DNA from: JBBATK01 sp044228285
Lineage (GTDB): Bacteria; Bacteroidota; Ignavibacteria; Kapaibacteriales; NICIL-2
Direction of reading: 5' to 3'
DNA length: 64,000 nucleotides
Assembly: GCA_044228285.1 (NCBI GenBank)
Contig: JBGAVD010000003.1
Coordinates: 715,717 to 779,716, forward strand
A program made the position numbers and the translations under genes. Position 1 is the stretch's first letter. Every line of letters begins with the position of its first letter. The notes beneath the pieces were generated by a model. The model did not search any database. It saw only the letters and a list, made by a program, of their open reading frames with translations, and was not told where the DNA came from. Positions 36,780 through 47,026 of the stretch are shown here, one piece after another.

Positions 36780-37221
36780 TGGCTGTGTCTTGTTTGCCGC
36801 TATGGCAAACCTCATGAACCCTCTCATTTTGCTTACAGAGGCTCAGTTTATGACACCTATTGGAAACGCCGGACCTTTTGACCCACTCACGCTCATCTCA
36901 AAGCTGCCATATCGAGCAAGATTCCTTTTCTTTGCTCTGGCTATAGTACATCGATCATGTCGGAGCTTCTAATAGGCTGCAAGGCGAGTGTTTCCACACG
37001 ATTTGAAGAAGTGGCGAGTATAGAAGTGAACCTCTGCGACGTGACAGTATGGTGAATTGTAATCTACAGAAGGTACAATCGCTAATCTAAACTTTCAAAG
37101 AGAATCGCGAGGGACTAGTCCATGGCCGATTGTGTAGTGACAGAGCAATGATGACAGACCTTGGATTTACCTCATCTATACAAATCAAGGCATGTGCATC
37201 AGCGATCGTTCATAGCAGAAG
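36780..37221. other. Intergenic space, nothing recognised
   Basis: 441 bp between convergent genes. Short frames exist, but none has a start signal, composition or homology that I can defend. No hairpin terminator was found. Confidence 0.4.
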
Positions 37222-37644
37222 CTATTTTGCAATCGTAAATCCAGCTGGCGCTTTTAAGTCACCATAATCATACATATTAATATAGATTGACACTGAATCG
37301 GTTGAACCTTCCCATGTTACCCTGTACTTATCAAGGAAGCCGCTTCCCGCGAAGCCATTCGTGGTATAGAAAGGACAACAACTTCCTATTCTATAGTACA
37401 TGACCTTTTCTCCTTTCGGTCCAGCAAGAGCATTAAGATATCTTGCTTCATTAACAGGTCCCTCGCGTTTATCTGCACCTCCAACTTCGACTGGTCTACC
37501 CTGGGTGTAACCGTATGAAGAATCTGTCGAGATTTCAGTCAAAAGAAGGGCTTGTACATTCTGTTGCCATGCAAACTCTCTGTTCTTTACAGAGGTGCAA
37601 GACAACCAAACCAGTGACAGGCTTAAGAATACAAGTTTGTTCAT
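37222..37644 (-). CDS. Small lipoprotein of a conserved Bacteroidota family
   Basis: A 140-residue lipoprotein with a signal peptide and lipobox LVWLSC (lipid anchor expected on C16). The mature part has the features YGYTQGRPVEVGG, NEARYLNALAGPKGEKV, YYRIGSCCPFYTTNGFAGSG and SIYINMYDYGDLKAPAGF. This pattern recurs in Bacteroidota lipoproteins that are sometimes mislabelled as an aldolase; the true function is unknown. The CC pair in GSCCPF is characteristic. It lies just downstream (same strand) of acs, with a 140-bp gap. Confidence 0.72.
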   Translation of the reverse strand: MNKLVFLSLSLVWLSCTSVKNREFAWQQNVQALLLTEISTDSSYGYTQGRPVEVGGADKREGPVNEARYLNALAGPKGEKVMYYRIGSCCPFYTTNGFAGSGFLDKYRVTWEGSTDSVSIYINMYDYGDLKAPAGFTIAK

Positions 37645-37784
37645 ATCAAGATTCTATAATTACAAAACATTAAGATCTACATGCATTTTAAGGCAGTCCA
37701 TTCCTTGCCTTCCGAAACTGCAAACTCTAGATGCTATAGCTCTCATATTTATCTAGTAAGTGACACGTCGTCAACTAGCACCCT

Positions 37785-39671
37785 CTACTCCTCCAACGTA
37801 CTAACATCCCCAACATCCAATCCCTGAGCTCTAGCCTTGAGTACGCGACGCATGATCTTTCCGCTGCGCGTTTTGGGAAGGAGCTCGACGACGGTGATGG
37901 AGTCTGGACGTGCAATGGGACCTATCTCTTTGCTGACGTGTTCTTTCAGCTGATCTTCTAATTCACGACTTGCGCTGACGTTGTTGCGCAGCACCACATA
38001 GCAATGAATGGCATTACCTTTTAACTCATGTGGCAATGCTATTGCTGCGGCTTCTGCGACGGCTGGGTGACTCACTAATGCGCTTTCTACTTCGGCTGTT
38101 CCCAGACGATATCCGCTGACTTTTATCACATCATCGAGTCGACCAATAACCCACACATAGCCGTCCTCATCAATGCGTGCTGAATCGCCAGCAGTGTAGT
38201 AGCCTTTGTCTTTGAAGTCTGACCAATAGGTCTGCGCCCATCGTTCTGCATCCCCAAGAATGGTACGAGCCATGCCTGGTGTGGGATGTGTAATGACGAG
38301 CTTTCCTTCTTCATTAGCAGGCACATCATTTCCATGCTCATCAACAACTTTCACCACGCTTCCAAAGAAGGCTTTTGTTGCAGAGCCAGGTTTAAGTGGT
38401 GTTATAGGTAGAGGCGTAATGACAAAACCGCCGGTTTCTGTTTGCCACCAGGTGTCCATGATCGGACATCTCTCCCCACCAACAATCTTATGATACCAAC
38501 GCCATGCCTCAGGATTAATGGGTTCTCCAACACTACCCAGCAAACGCAGTGTGCTGAGATCGTGTCGCTTCACCCAGTTATCACCGAAACGCATGAGACC
38601 ACGTATTGCCGTTGGTGAGGTATACAGGATGGTCACACCATATTTCTCAATCATCTGCCACCAACGATTAGGATAAGGATGATTCGGTGCTCCTTCATAC
38701 ATCATGATCGTTGATCCATTGATGAGCGGAGCGTAGACAAGGTAGGAGTGTCCGGTAATCCAGCCTGGATCAGCAGCACACCAGTACCGATCCTCGTCTT
38801 TAATGTCGAACACGGTTCTATGAGTCGTTGCTGTGTACACCGAGTATCCGCCGTGGGTGTGGACTAAACCTTTGGGTTTTCCGGTGGTTCCAGAGGTATA
38901 GAGTATGAAGAGTTTGTCTTCAGAATCCATAGCCTCTGTTTCACACTTTGCTGAAGCAATAGGCAGCGCAGCTAAGTCATGATACCAGAAGTCACGGTCA
39001 TTCTCCATTTCTACTGGCTGTCCCGTACGCTTGACAGTAATACACACCTCAATAGTTGGTGAACGTCGCATTGCTTCGTTTGCAATGGACTTTAAGTCGG
39101 TTACCTTTCCACGACGCCATCCGCCATCGGCGGTAATGAGTACCCGACTATTCGCATCTTCAATGCGTGAAGCAAGGGCTTCAACGCTAAAGCCACCGTA
39201 CACAACGCTATGCGCTGCTCCAATCTTGGCGCAGGCGAGCATTGCTATTGGGAGCTCTGGTATCTGTGGCATATAGATCGTCACGATGTCGCCACGTCTC
39301 ACTCCCATCCCTTTTAAGATGTTCGCCATTTTGCACACCTCACGGTTAAGTGCGTGGTACGATAATGTGCGCACATCGCCAGGCTCACCTTCCCAAATGA
39401 TCGCCAGTTTGTTCAGGCGCCATGTTTTGAGATGTCGATCAATGGCATTCAACACAATATTCGTCTTGCCTCCAACAAACCACGAGAATGCTGGCTTCTT
39501 TGAGTAGTCGAAAACCTTATCCCACTTTTTATACCACTCCAGCTTCTCAGCCTCTGCTGCCCAATAGTCCTCTCGATGCTCGATGGAGTATGCGTACGTT
39601 GTTTCGTAGTCCTTTATGAGGGCATTGTCAATGATGCTCTGAGGTGCATAGTAGAAGTTGTCGTCGCTCAT
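37785..39671 (-). CDS. acs: Acetyl-CoA synthetase
   Basis: A 628-residue AMP-forming acetate--CoA ligase making acetyl-CoA via acetyl-AMP. The cytosolic ANL-family motifs are all present: LYTSGTTGKPKG (P-loop-like A3), WWQTETGG (A5 with the acetate-pocket Trp), YYTAGDSARIDEDGYVW (A7), GRLDDVIKVSGYRLGTAEVE (hinge and A8) and PKTRSGKIMRR (A10 lysine, the usual acetylation-control site). Its length fits the family (630-660). The start MSDDNFYYAPQ lies 42 residues before HREDYWAAEAEKLEW, as expected. Confidence 0.96.
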   Translation of the reverse strand: MSDDNFYYAPQSIIDNALIKDYETTYAYSIEHREDYWAAEAEKLEWYKKWDKVFDYSKKPAFSWFVGGKTNIVLNAIDRHLKTWRLNKLAIIWEGEPGDVRTLSYHALNREVCKMANILKGMGVRRGDIVTIYMPQIPELPIAMLACAKIGAAHSVVYGGFSVEALASRIEDANSRVLITADGGWRRGKVTDLKSIANEAMRRSPTIEVCITVKRTGQPVEMENDRDFWYHDLAALPIASAKCETEAMDSEDKLFILYTSGTTGKPKGLVHTHGGYSVYTATTHRTVFDIKDEDRYWCAADPGWITGHSYLVYAPLINGSTIMMYEGAPNHPYPNRWWQMIEKYGVTILYTSPTAIRGLMRFGDNWVKRHDLSTLRLLGSVGEPINPEAWRWYHKIVGGERCPIMDTWWQTETGGFVITPLPITPLKPGSATKAFFGSVVKVVDEHGNDVPANEEGKLVITHPTPGMARTILGDAERWAQTYWSDFKDKGYYTAGDSARIDEDGYVWVIGRLDDVIKVSGYRLGTAEVESALVSHPAVAEAAAIALPHELKGNAIHCYVVLRNNVSASRELEDQLKEHVSKEIGPIARPDSITVVELLPKTRSGKIMRRVLKARAQGLDVGDVSTLEE

Positions 39672-40301
39672 AGTTCAGCTTGATGAAGAGTATGAATATT
39701 CAAAGTAGAGTAGGAGAGTACCATATGGTTTGATAAACCCACATGCTCATGTTGGAGCAGAATTCTTGCGTGCTGGAATCTTCTGCAGGTATCTCTCTAT
39801 GTACACAACAGCGACAATCAAGGCTCTGTAGATTACTCCGAGCAATCAAACGCAAGGGATATGCTGCCCCAAAATAGGTTTCAGGCCATCTATGCAGAAA
39901 TAGTATTGTTTCTAACATTCAAGGAGAGCTGAAAGCTCTCCATAGGCAAGAGCTCCTATCTTCATCTGGAGCGGAGTCAAGACAAGTGCCAGGATTAGGT
40001 TCAGGCTGATTGGCAGTTTCCGCTCGGTAGCTCATCCCAGAGCCCACCTCGGCTTGGAGTGCCTAAGCCTGGTAGAGCGGTTTGAGCTAGGTCATGCTCA
40101 ATAGCTCTCGATTCGGCCCCTCACAATCAAGAATGAGCCTTCTCGTCTGCACTCTGTATTCTCAAGCACTCGATTTTCAAACCCAGCCTTCGTAGTTTGC
40201 GCTGCGTTGTTGGGAGTGCTGCTGAGCGAGGGAAAGTCTTCTGGCAGCCCTCTACCACGAGTTTTTTTGGTCAACTCAGTTATTTACACTTTAGCTATCC
40301 T
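39672..40301. other. Divergent intergenic space between acs and the TlpA-like gene
   Basis: 630 bp. No gene, repeat family or known riboswitch was recognised. Both promoters should lie here. Confidence 0.4.
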
Positions 40302-41975
40302 ATGAACAACTTTACCCAACGTTTCGCACTTGCAAACGCGTTCACTATCGTTGCACTGTGCTTTGGTCTTTTGTTGTCAAGCGACGTACTTGCCCAAGCC
40401 GATCGTCCTACCTTCATCTCTGGTAAGGTCGTTGGTGCCAACGGCAAGCCAATGAAGACTGCGCATGTTTTTGCATCACAGTTCAACTCAGCTAATGAAA
40501 AGCCTAAGACCTTTAAGGTCAATGCCGATGGATCCTACGGCGTTTATCTTCCACCAGGTTGGTATGAGCTAGAGTTCGCTGGCGTTGATCACCAACAGGA
40601 TCATACTCCAAGTTGGGTGTATTGCTGCGCTAAGGAGATGCGTATCGACGCTAGACTTCAAGCGAATACCATTGATGGGGAAGTTGATTCGGTAGCGGTT
40701 ATCACGGATAACGACAAGTACAACTTTGCCAAAGCGCGCTTGATGAAGAAGCAAAGCGACGGCACTTTTGTCATAGACGTAGAGTGTATGGGTGAGACCC
40801 TCGGCTATCAAGTCATCGTCTATACCAAGAACACGACGGAGCCTCATAGTATGAACGGCACAAGCACAGGCAACTATCAGTATGATGGCGGCGGAGACTA
40901 CCGTTCTTTGATTGCAGCGAAAGATGGTGTTGCGCACATTGTATTCGACCCACGACAATTCCCCAAGAAATCGAGTCCGTCATCAGTAGTGTTTGTCGAT
41001 GAGTTTTCAAAAGAAGTTGCGGCCATCGTTGATGCTCAACAGCAAGTATGGGCTCAGTTCTTTTCTGAGTCAGCAAAGCAACAAGGTGGAATGGAGTTTT
41101 CCTATGATGCTTTCGGACACCGTGCTGCACTTCGTAAAAAGATTGAAGCTACCAAAGATCAACACCTGCGACAGCTTCTTATGATGTCGTACCTTAGTGT
41201 TCCATCCTTCTCCAAAGACAGTACCGGCGCGGATCCAAAGTTTGTTGATCTGATTCTGGAAACGATACCTCCGGCAAGTCCAATGTGGACTAACTATCCA
41301 AACATCATCGCTGATGCTGTGCGCATGAGCTCCAAGCCCAAAGGAGATTACATTCAACGCATGCTCAATGAGCATGCGTCAGAGTCTCTCAAAGCTCAGA
41401 TTCTCTTTAATCAGATCGTTGAACTCTATGAGCAAAAGAAGTTTGATGTCGCACTACCTCTCTACAACAAGCTGGTGAAGGAGTATCCGGATACCTATGC
41501 CGCACAACAAGCACAGCGTGAGTTACGTCCAAACAGTAAGATCAAGGTAGGCAACATGATCCCAGACTTTGCCTTCGCAACGGTTGATGACTCCACCGTG
41601 CGCTACATCCCTGCAACGCTCAAGGGTCGTTGGGTGCTCATCGACAACTGGGCTACCTGGTGCGGTCCCTGCGTTCGCGAAATGGAGAACCTCCATAAGG
41701 CTTATGAGAACTTCAAAGACAAACGCTTTACCATCCTCAGTGTAAGCTTTGATCGCTCGGTTGCCGACATTGAAAAGTTCCGCAAGGGCAAGTGGCCAAT
41801 GCCATGGCTTCATTGCTATTCTCCTGGAGTTTGGCAGAATGAGGCCACCAAGGTGTTCGAAGTGAGCGGCATTCCAAAGCCAATACTTATCGATCCTGAT
41901 GGAAGGATCGTCGCTCTCGACGAAGACCTTCGCGGTGCACGACTCGAACAAACCTTGAAGAAGTTCATGCCCTAG
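40302..41975 (+). CDS. TlpA-like thiol-disulfide oxidoreductase with N-terminal regulatory-like domain
   Basis: A 557-residue exported protein. The start at MNNFTQRFAL gives a signal peptide ending near VLAQA. Residues about 35-110 form a CarboxypepD_reg-like sandwich (ISGKVVGANGKPMKTAHVF, then GSYGVYLPPGWYEL). A helical TPR-like middle region (about 240-400) includes LFNQIVELYEQKKFDVALPL. The C-terminal thioredoxin domain (about 415-557) has W-C454-G-P-C457 in NWATWCGPCVREM and cis-Pro in VSGIPKPILIDPDG. It is a periplasmic or surface thiol reductase, probably in cytochrome or envelope protein maturation. A strong terminator follows, so it appears to be monocistronic. Confidence 0.86.
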   Translation: MNNFTQRFALANAFTIVALCFGLLLSSDVLAQADRPTFISGKVVGANGKPMKTAHVFASQFNSANEKPKTFKVNADGSYGVYLPPGWYELEFAGVDHQQDHTPSWVYCCAKEMRIDARLQANTIDGEVDSVAVITDNDKYNFAKARLMKKQSDGTFVIDVECMGETLGYQVIVYTKNTTEPHSMNGTSTGNYQYDGGGDYRSLIAAKDGVAHIVFDPRQFPKKSSPSSVVFVDEFSKEVAAIVDAQQQVWAQFFSESAKQQGGMEFSYDAFGHRAALRKKIEATKDQHLRQLLMMSYLSVPSFSKDSTGADPKFVDLILETIPPASPMWTNYPNIIADAVRMSSKPKGDYIQRMLNEHASESLKAQILFNQIVELYEQKKFDVALPLYNKLVKEYPDTYAAQQAQRELRPNSKIKVGNMIPDFAFATVDDSTVRYIPATLKGRWVLIDNWATWCGPCVREMENLHKAYENFKDKRFTILSVSFDRSVADIEKFRKGKWPMPWLHCYSPGVWQNEATKVFEVSGIPKPILIDPDGRIVALDEDLRGARLEQTLKKFMP

Positions 41976-42000
41976 TATCTGCAAGAGATTCTTCCTCAAC

Positions 42001-42037
42001 CTAAAAAGGCTCAGTGCTCCGCACTGAGCCTTTTTAG
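42001..42037. terminator. Symmetric rho-independent terminator
   Basis: A 17-bp perfect stem, CTAAAAAGGCTCAGTGC with its complement, with a TCC loop and A/T tracts on both sides. It can stop transcription from either direction but serves the TlpA-like gene, 26 bp upstream. Confidence 0.88.
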
Positions 42038-42170
42038 CTTAACCCTTCATTCCCATCAGATTCTCCCTTGCTGCTCAGTCCGAATCAAGAAGCGAGTAGA
42101 GGACTATGCTTATTTAAGACCTATTTGTCGTAAATTGAGTGGTTCTCTCTTCTACTTCTGCGCTGCAGCC

Positions 42171-43784
42171 ATGAGCACCTCATTTCAACGTCTTTGCTTG
42201 GATCTCAGGACTCAGACTTTGAGTCATGTTTCGACGCATGACCTCGTGCGCTCACTACAGAAGCTAAGCTCTACTGCGCTTCCAAATAATGAGCAGCTGG
42301 TGGTGTATCTCAACCAACTTCTGTGTACTCGTGCCTATGCACCGAATGAGCAGGTTAGACAGTTAGTTGATGCAGAGATGGGTCGATTGAGCCGACACTG
42401 CAAGAAGCTCTTTCGCACGAAGAACAGGATTCCAGAGAACGAGGGTTTGCCATGGCAGCCTACGCACACAGCATTCTCACCTGCATTCCTTCGGTGGTTA
42501 ACGAAGCATCCGCATGTGCAAGTGGAATTGAAGTGGGAGTCGTCAGAGAGTACAATGCTCAACGACATCCTTTCTCTCAGCATCACTCCAACTCTCCGTT
42601 CCGAGTGCACGGCAAGTCTGCACAACGAAGCTCTCTTAGAACAACTCCGTGTACCACAGGAACGTCATGCGGAATTCCTCGCGCAACAACTGGAGCGCTT
42701 TGCATCCGTACCAGCATTGGAAGACTATCTTCAAGAGAAACTTGGTGTTCACATGAATCTCTTGCCGCTGAGCGAGAAGTTTTCACGTGCATACAATCGA
42801 TTAGAATTTGTGGAGGTCTTTGATCACGACTCTCTGCTCAAGAAGTTTGACCACGAAGAGTTGATAGCACGACCTGTCAGCACAGCTCGAGTGTTAGATG
42901 CGCAGCAGAAGGCAGAGCTCATTCAATGCGTAAAGAACAGCATGGCTCTGACGGCGAGAGAGACCGATCCAGCTACCTTCATGGACGAAACATCGCTGCG
43001 CTTTTATGAACTAGAGCGCGGGATCTCGGTGTGCTTGTATGGTATCACCGACGAACGACAACTACCCCTGGAGTCGTACATCGGCTACAGTCTCTTCAAA
43101 AACGGTCTACCCTGCGCCTATGGCGGAGCCTGGGTTTTCGGACCACATGCGAACTTCGGCATCAACATCCACGAAGCCTTTCGTGGTGGTGAATCGGGAT
43201 TTGTGTTGTGTCAACTGTTACGCGTGTACACTCAGATTTTTCAGTTACAGACCATAGAAGTTGAGGCTTTTCAATACGGTCTCGACAACCCAGAGGGCAT
43301 TAGCAGTGCTGCCTTTTGGTTTTACTATCGCTATGGCTTCAAACCTATTGATAAGAAGCTGGCAACGATAGCAGAAACTGAGCAGAGAAAGATGAAGCTG
43401 CGTAAAGGCTATCGAAGCTCAGCGCGCACCTTGCGTGCTTTTACCCAAAGCAATATGATTCGCAAGGGAAGAGGTGCTAAGACTCTGCGCGTTGCTGATA
43501 TCACCACGCGCATCTTGAAACTGATCGCAACACGTTATAAGAACAACGACAGCTTAGCAGAGGAGATGTCGCGCGCTGTCTTCCTCCAACACTACCCCGA
43601 AGCCCTGGGCACCGCGCTCTCGCATACTCGCCACTTCACTGAGTTGGCTCTTTGGGCGCATAGCGCTAACATTCATAACAGCCATCAGCTAGAACTCATG
43701 GCGCAGATGAGTCGGTTGAAATCGGAAGATCAATACCGGTACCAGGAGAAACTGCGAGAGTGTATTGGTTGTTTGGTGAAGTGA
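42171..43784 (+). CDS. Large conserved hypothetical protein with GNAT-like C-terminal half
   Basis: A 537-residue cytosolic protein; the ATG at 42171 (MSTSFQRLCLD) was chosen over one 12 codons upstream. The N-terminal half is helical with no recognised family. The region about 290-410 has an acyltransferase-like pattern: SLRFYELERG, YSLFKNGLPCAYGGAW, FGINIHEAFRGGESGFVLCQ, FQLQTIEVEAFQYG and AFWFYYRYGFKP, the last resembling the C-terminal strand of GNATs. Similar proteins occur as hypotheticals in Bacteroidota. The substrate is unknown. The stop is 12 bp from a GCGGAT repeat array. Confidence 0.65.
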   Translation: MSTSFQRLCLDLRTQTLSHVSTHDLVRSLQKLSSTALPNNEQLVVYLNQLLCTRAYAPNEQVRQLVDAEMGRLSRHCKKLFRTKNRIPENEGLPWQPTHTAFSPAFLRWLTKHPHVQVELKWESSESTMLNDILSLSITPTLRSECTASLHNEALLEQLRVPQERHAEFLAQQLERFASVPALEDYLQEKLGVHMNLLPLSEKFSRAYNRLEFVEVFDHDSLLKKFDHEELIARPVSTARVLDAQQKAELIQCVKNSMALTARETDPATFMDETSLRFYELERGISVCLYGITDERQLPLESYIGYSLFKNGLPCAYGGAWVFGPHANFGINIHEAFRGGESGFVLCQLLRVYTQIFQLQTIEVEAFQYGLDNPEGISSAAFWFYYRYGFKPIDKKLATIAETEQRKMKLRKGYRSSARTLRAFTQSNMIRKGRGAKTLRVADITTRILKLIATRYKNNDSLAEEMSRAVFLQHYPEALGTALSHTRHFTELALWAHSANIHNSHQLELMAQMSRLKSEDQYRYQEKLRECIGCLVK

Positions 43785-43796
43785 GCCGTACCAATG

Positions 43797-44093
43797 GTGG
43801 CCGCGGATGACGCGGATTTGGCGGATTGCGCGGATCGATATGTGCTGCCAAGTAATACCAATCCCGATCAGCGAAATCCGCGTACCTACGCTATGGCCGC
43901 GGATGACGCGGATTTGGCGGATTGCGCGGATATCGATGAGTACTTGTAAGTAAAACCAATCCTGATCAGCGATATCCGCGTCATCCGCGGCCAACATTAG
44001 AACGCGGATGACGCGGATTGCGCGGATCTATGTGTGCTTGTAAGTAAAACCAATCCCGATCAGCGAAATCCGCGTCATCCGCGGCCAACAGTC
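43797..44093. repeat. GCGGATGACGCGGAT repeat (family D), cluster 1
   Basis: Several copies of GGCCGCGGATGACGCGGAT and its complement occur in opposed pairs. They are separated by a recurring spacer containing TACTTGTAAGTAAAACCAAT then CCTGATCAGCGAAATCCGCG. Opposed copies can fold into long hairpins. The array sits between the 3' ends of two convergent genes, 12 bp after one stop. The same family lies at 47027-47410. Confidence 0.88.
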
Positions 44094-44149
44094 TCATCTG
44101 TCTCCCCTAACGAAAGCAATAAACAGTTCAATCAGTGTTAAAATCAGAA

Positions 44150-46927
44150 CTATCTATGAAGCACAACACTACGCGTACTCTCGCAATGACCGTATCTCAC
44201 TGTTACGAGATAGACACCAGCGGGAACTTTCTCGCAATCAAGTTGAACTGATTGTCCTTGTTGAACAGTGAGCGATTTTTCGACGATGATTTGTCCGAGA
44301 AGATTGGAGAGCACAACCCTGGCGTTCTGTACTGCAACCTGATTGTTGAAGAGTATCCTAAGCTCATGACTTGAGCTACTTTCAAGCAGATCGAAACAGG
44401 AATTGCGTGTCGAGCTGTTATCGGAAACTCCGCTGGGATCTTGTTGAAAGCGGTGCGCTGCAGTGTACGCGCTGAGGCCAAAAGCGTTGAGAGCGTTAAG
44501 GCGTATGTAATGAGGGACAGTGCTCTTCATGTTAAAGATCAGTGTGCTGTCAGTACACAGTGTATCGAGCACCAGAGTTCCATTTGCGAAGGAGATGTCG
44601 GTGGCGATCTGTACATGATATCGCTGCGCAGCAGCGGTTGAAGACCAGACACATTGGACGGTCTTCGTTGGACTCAAATGTTGATCCGGAGGAAAGAGTA
44701 GAACTGGCTGCCCTGGTGCTGCTTTCTCTGTATAGAGTTCTTTCACATCAGCATCAGACAGTGCTCGGTTGAAGATTTTGATGTCGTCGATGGCACCATA
44801 GAAGTACTCTTGTCCGCGCCGTGAACCAATGTAGAGTGAAGTAACGAAGGGCACTAGGCTGGCAGAATGTTGTTCTGAGGTAAGCAGCTTGTTATTGACC
44901 CATGTGCTGGCTGTGCTTCCATCGTAACTAAACACTACGTGCGTCCACTTCTTCGGCTCGACCATGCCGCTCCAGAATTGCCACAGTCCTTTGTCTGTGT
45001 AATAGGAACACCCGAGTATTCCCCAATTGTAGACTTCAAACACGTTGGTAGCGGGACCATAGTTTGTGCCAATAATGGTGTTCTTTCCCTTGCCGGAGTC
45101 TGCTTGACACCAGAGTGAAATGGACAAGCTCTTAGAGCGAAGATCCGCACTCGGTACATACAGATACCCTTGTCCGCTGATTTCTAAAGCAGAATCTTTT
45201 AATCCAAATCTATCGGCTCTGAATCGAACTTGTCCCTCAGCAATGCGCGCATCATCAAAACCTCCACATACGCTGTTGGTATAGTTTCCATCGAAGCCAT
45301 AGGATGCTAACAAGCCCTGAGGTGCACTTGCAGAGACATGAAAAGGTAGGATGTTCTGTGCGCTAACGCTGGAGTCTATACTAGAGCGAAGTCGGATTAC
45401 CACATCATTCTCACACAAAGCTGGTGCTTGCCAATCATAGACTCCGCCATCAACTGATACATTCTTTGCAATACTGGTCCAGCTCGTTCCGAGGTCCGTG
45501 CTATACTCGATGTCGATGTTCGAAACATGTGCTGAGAGAAATCGAATAGCTATGGAAGAGTTGCTGCGATAGGACTGACTGCCTTCCGGACTTATCAATG
45601 AGATACTCGCTTTCGCTGGCTCAGTCAGGCAAGCAGCAGCTTCAGCTGCGTTTCGCATAATGATGATGTTCTGAGGAAGAAAGGTCATGCGCACCTGATA
45701 GCCCAATCCCGCTGCGTTATTCGTTCCACCACAGTAACTCATGATGGACCCAGGATTGGGTCGAGCGTTTATTCCACTTGCCAAACAACCGCCACCTTGA
45801 GCATCCGCAACCAAACAAGTATCTAAAGGATAACCGAAGAAGCAGCTGTGGGTGTGCTGAGCATTGAGATTGTGTCCCAACTCATGCGCAACAATGTAAC
45901 TATCGTAAGTAAAGGCATAGACCGGAAAGGTGTGTTGTACTTGCACACTACTGCTAGCCATTGCATACTTGCCTTTGCAGAGCTGATCGAGATATCCATA
46001 GCCGCCACCACCACTGGAAAGACAGGTCATAACATGATACACATCACGTGGAACCGATGTGTAGTTTGTTTCCCAGTAGAGAAGAGCTTTGTCGCGTAAG
46101 ACAAATGGATCACCACCGCAAGAGTAAGGATCCGCTGGACTATCGGTCCAGCATTTCAACCAACTAATATGTATTCTGATATTCACTTCTCGCTCATACA
46201 CAGCGTTCACCATGCTAAAAACCGCAAGAGCATAACTCTGTGCTTTCGCGAGGCTCGCTCCAGCTGCAGCATAAAAACGGGTGTCGGTCTCCAATGCAAC
46301 TTCTAACTCAATCAGCTTGTTGGATGTAATGCTCAGCGGATGCTCCTTGCTGAACGACTTATCAAGATCTGGTGTGCTACACTGCAGCATACTTGCGAGC
46401 TCAGTTCCTACGTCACGCATGGATCTGAACGCCACCTGTGTTGGATCCTTGGGATCGGAACTCACTAGGCTCTGCTGACCGTCTTCGCGCTCAATCGAAC
46501 ACAACAAGCCTAAATCGGAGCACACAAGGACAACGGAGCTCTTTGGTTCTGAAACTATGATACCGCGGTAACATCGCACATCGGGAGCAACGCATTTCTT
46601 ATCGCCTTGCTCGGTTGGCGCGATAAACACCGTGTTCTGATCGTAGATCGAGGGCGCTCTGTCAAGAAGTAAGTCGACAACTTCGTTCTCTGATACATTG
46701 AAGTGCTGCAGGATCACATGTTGTGTTTCTAAGGCTGAGCGCATAGCGCTCAGCTTTAAGAGAAAGGGATGCTGAGCGTCTGTGGCAAGGTCTGTCTTGC
46801 TCTGTTTATCATTAGCCTGCAGAAAGCTGCGCGCGTCGATCGCCGATCGTGTGCTCGGAGCAGCTTGTATAACCTGTGTAAAGATCGAGACACTCAGGAG
46901 TGTGCATAGGAAGTAGTGCTTCAGCAT
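44150..46927 (-). CDS. Secreted M12-like metalloprotease with LamG, FN3 and T9SS sorting domains
   Basis: A 925-residue exported zincin. The signal peptide is 1-22. A propeptide-like region runs to about 195 and includes NTVFIAPTEQGDKKCVAPDV. The reprolysin-type catalytic domain (about 205-440) has H348-E-L-G-H352 and H358 in VAHELGHNLNAQH, and a Met-turn SIMSYCGG. The usual Gly of HEXXHXXGXXH is Asn355. After an Ig-like segment, a LamG/concanavalin-like domain lies about 560-745 (AEGQVRFRADRFGLKDSAL to IDDIKIFNRALSDADV), with FN3 about 750-835. The sorting domain ends the protein (VPAGVYLVTVRYG, then STRSVVLHR). It probably degrades extracellular protein. It is flanked on both sides by GCGGAT repeats. 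Confidence 0.88.
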   Translation of the reverse strand: MLKHYFLCTLLSVSIFTQVIQAAPSTRSAIDARSFLQANDKQSKTDLATDAQHPFLLKLSAMRSALETQHVILQHFNVSENEVVDLLLDRAPSIYDQNTVFIAPTEQGDKKCVAPDVRCYRGIIVSEPKSSVVLVCSDLGLLCSIEREDGQQSLVSSDPKDPTQVAFRSMRDVGTELASMLQCSTPDLDKSFSKEHPLSITSNKLIELEVALETDTRFYAAAGASLAKAQSYALAVFSMVNAVYEREVNIRIHISWLKCWTDSPADPYSCGGDPFVLRDKALLYWETNYTSVPRDVYHVMTCLSSGGGGYGYLDQLCKGKYAMASSSVQVQHTFPVYAFTYDSYIVAHELGHNLNAQHTHSCFFGYPLDTCLVADAQGGGCLASGINARPNPGSIMSYCGGTNNAAGLGYQVRMTFLPQNIIIMRNAAEAAACLTEPAKASISLISPEGSQSYRSNSSIAIRFLSAHVSNIDIEYSTDLGTSWTSIAKNVSVDGGVYDWQAPALCENDVVIRLRSSIDSSVSAQNILPFHVSASAPQGLLASYGFDGNYTNSVCGGFDDARIAEGQVRFRADRFGLKDSALEISGQGYLYVPSADLRSKSLSISLWCQADSGKGKNTIIGTNYGPATNVFEVYNWGILGCSYYTDKGLWQFWSGMVEPKKWTHVVFSYDGSTASTWVNNKLLTSEQHSASLVPFVTSLYIGSRRGQEYFYGAIDDIKIFNRALSDADVKELYTEKAAPGQPVLLFPPDQHLSPTKTVQCVWSSTAAAQRYHVQIATDISFANGTLVLDTLCTDSTLIFNMKSTVPHYIRLNALNAFGLSAYTAAHRFQQDPSGVSDNSSTRNSCFDLLESSSSHELRILFNNQVAVQNARVVLSNLLGQIIVEKSLTVQQGQSVQLDCEKVPAGVYLVTVRYGHCESTRSVVLHR

Positions 46928-47026
46928 GATAGTGGCTCCGGTGGTATTCAGTTGTAGGCTGCGCGCAAAATAGCTTTGAAATGCTGTGAGAGTGTCTGAT
47001 TGGTTGACGAGGATCCAAATCTTGAT

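Noticed and set aside
37222..37644. 2-dehydro-3-deoxyphosphooctonate aldolase
   Set aside because: This label is sometimes attached to similar lipoproteins, but there is no TIM-barrel length or active-site motif in 140 residues.
43797..44093. Integron or att-type sites
   Set aside because: No integrase is in the window. The opposed repeat pairs with fixed spacers fit a REP-type family rather than attC sites.
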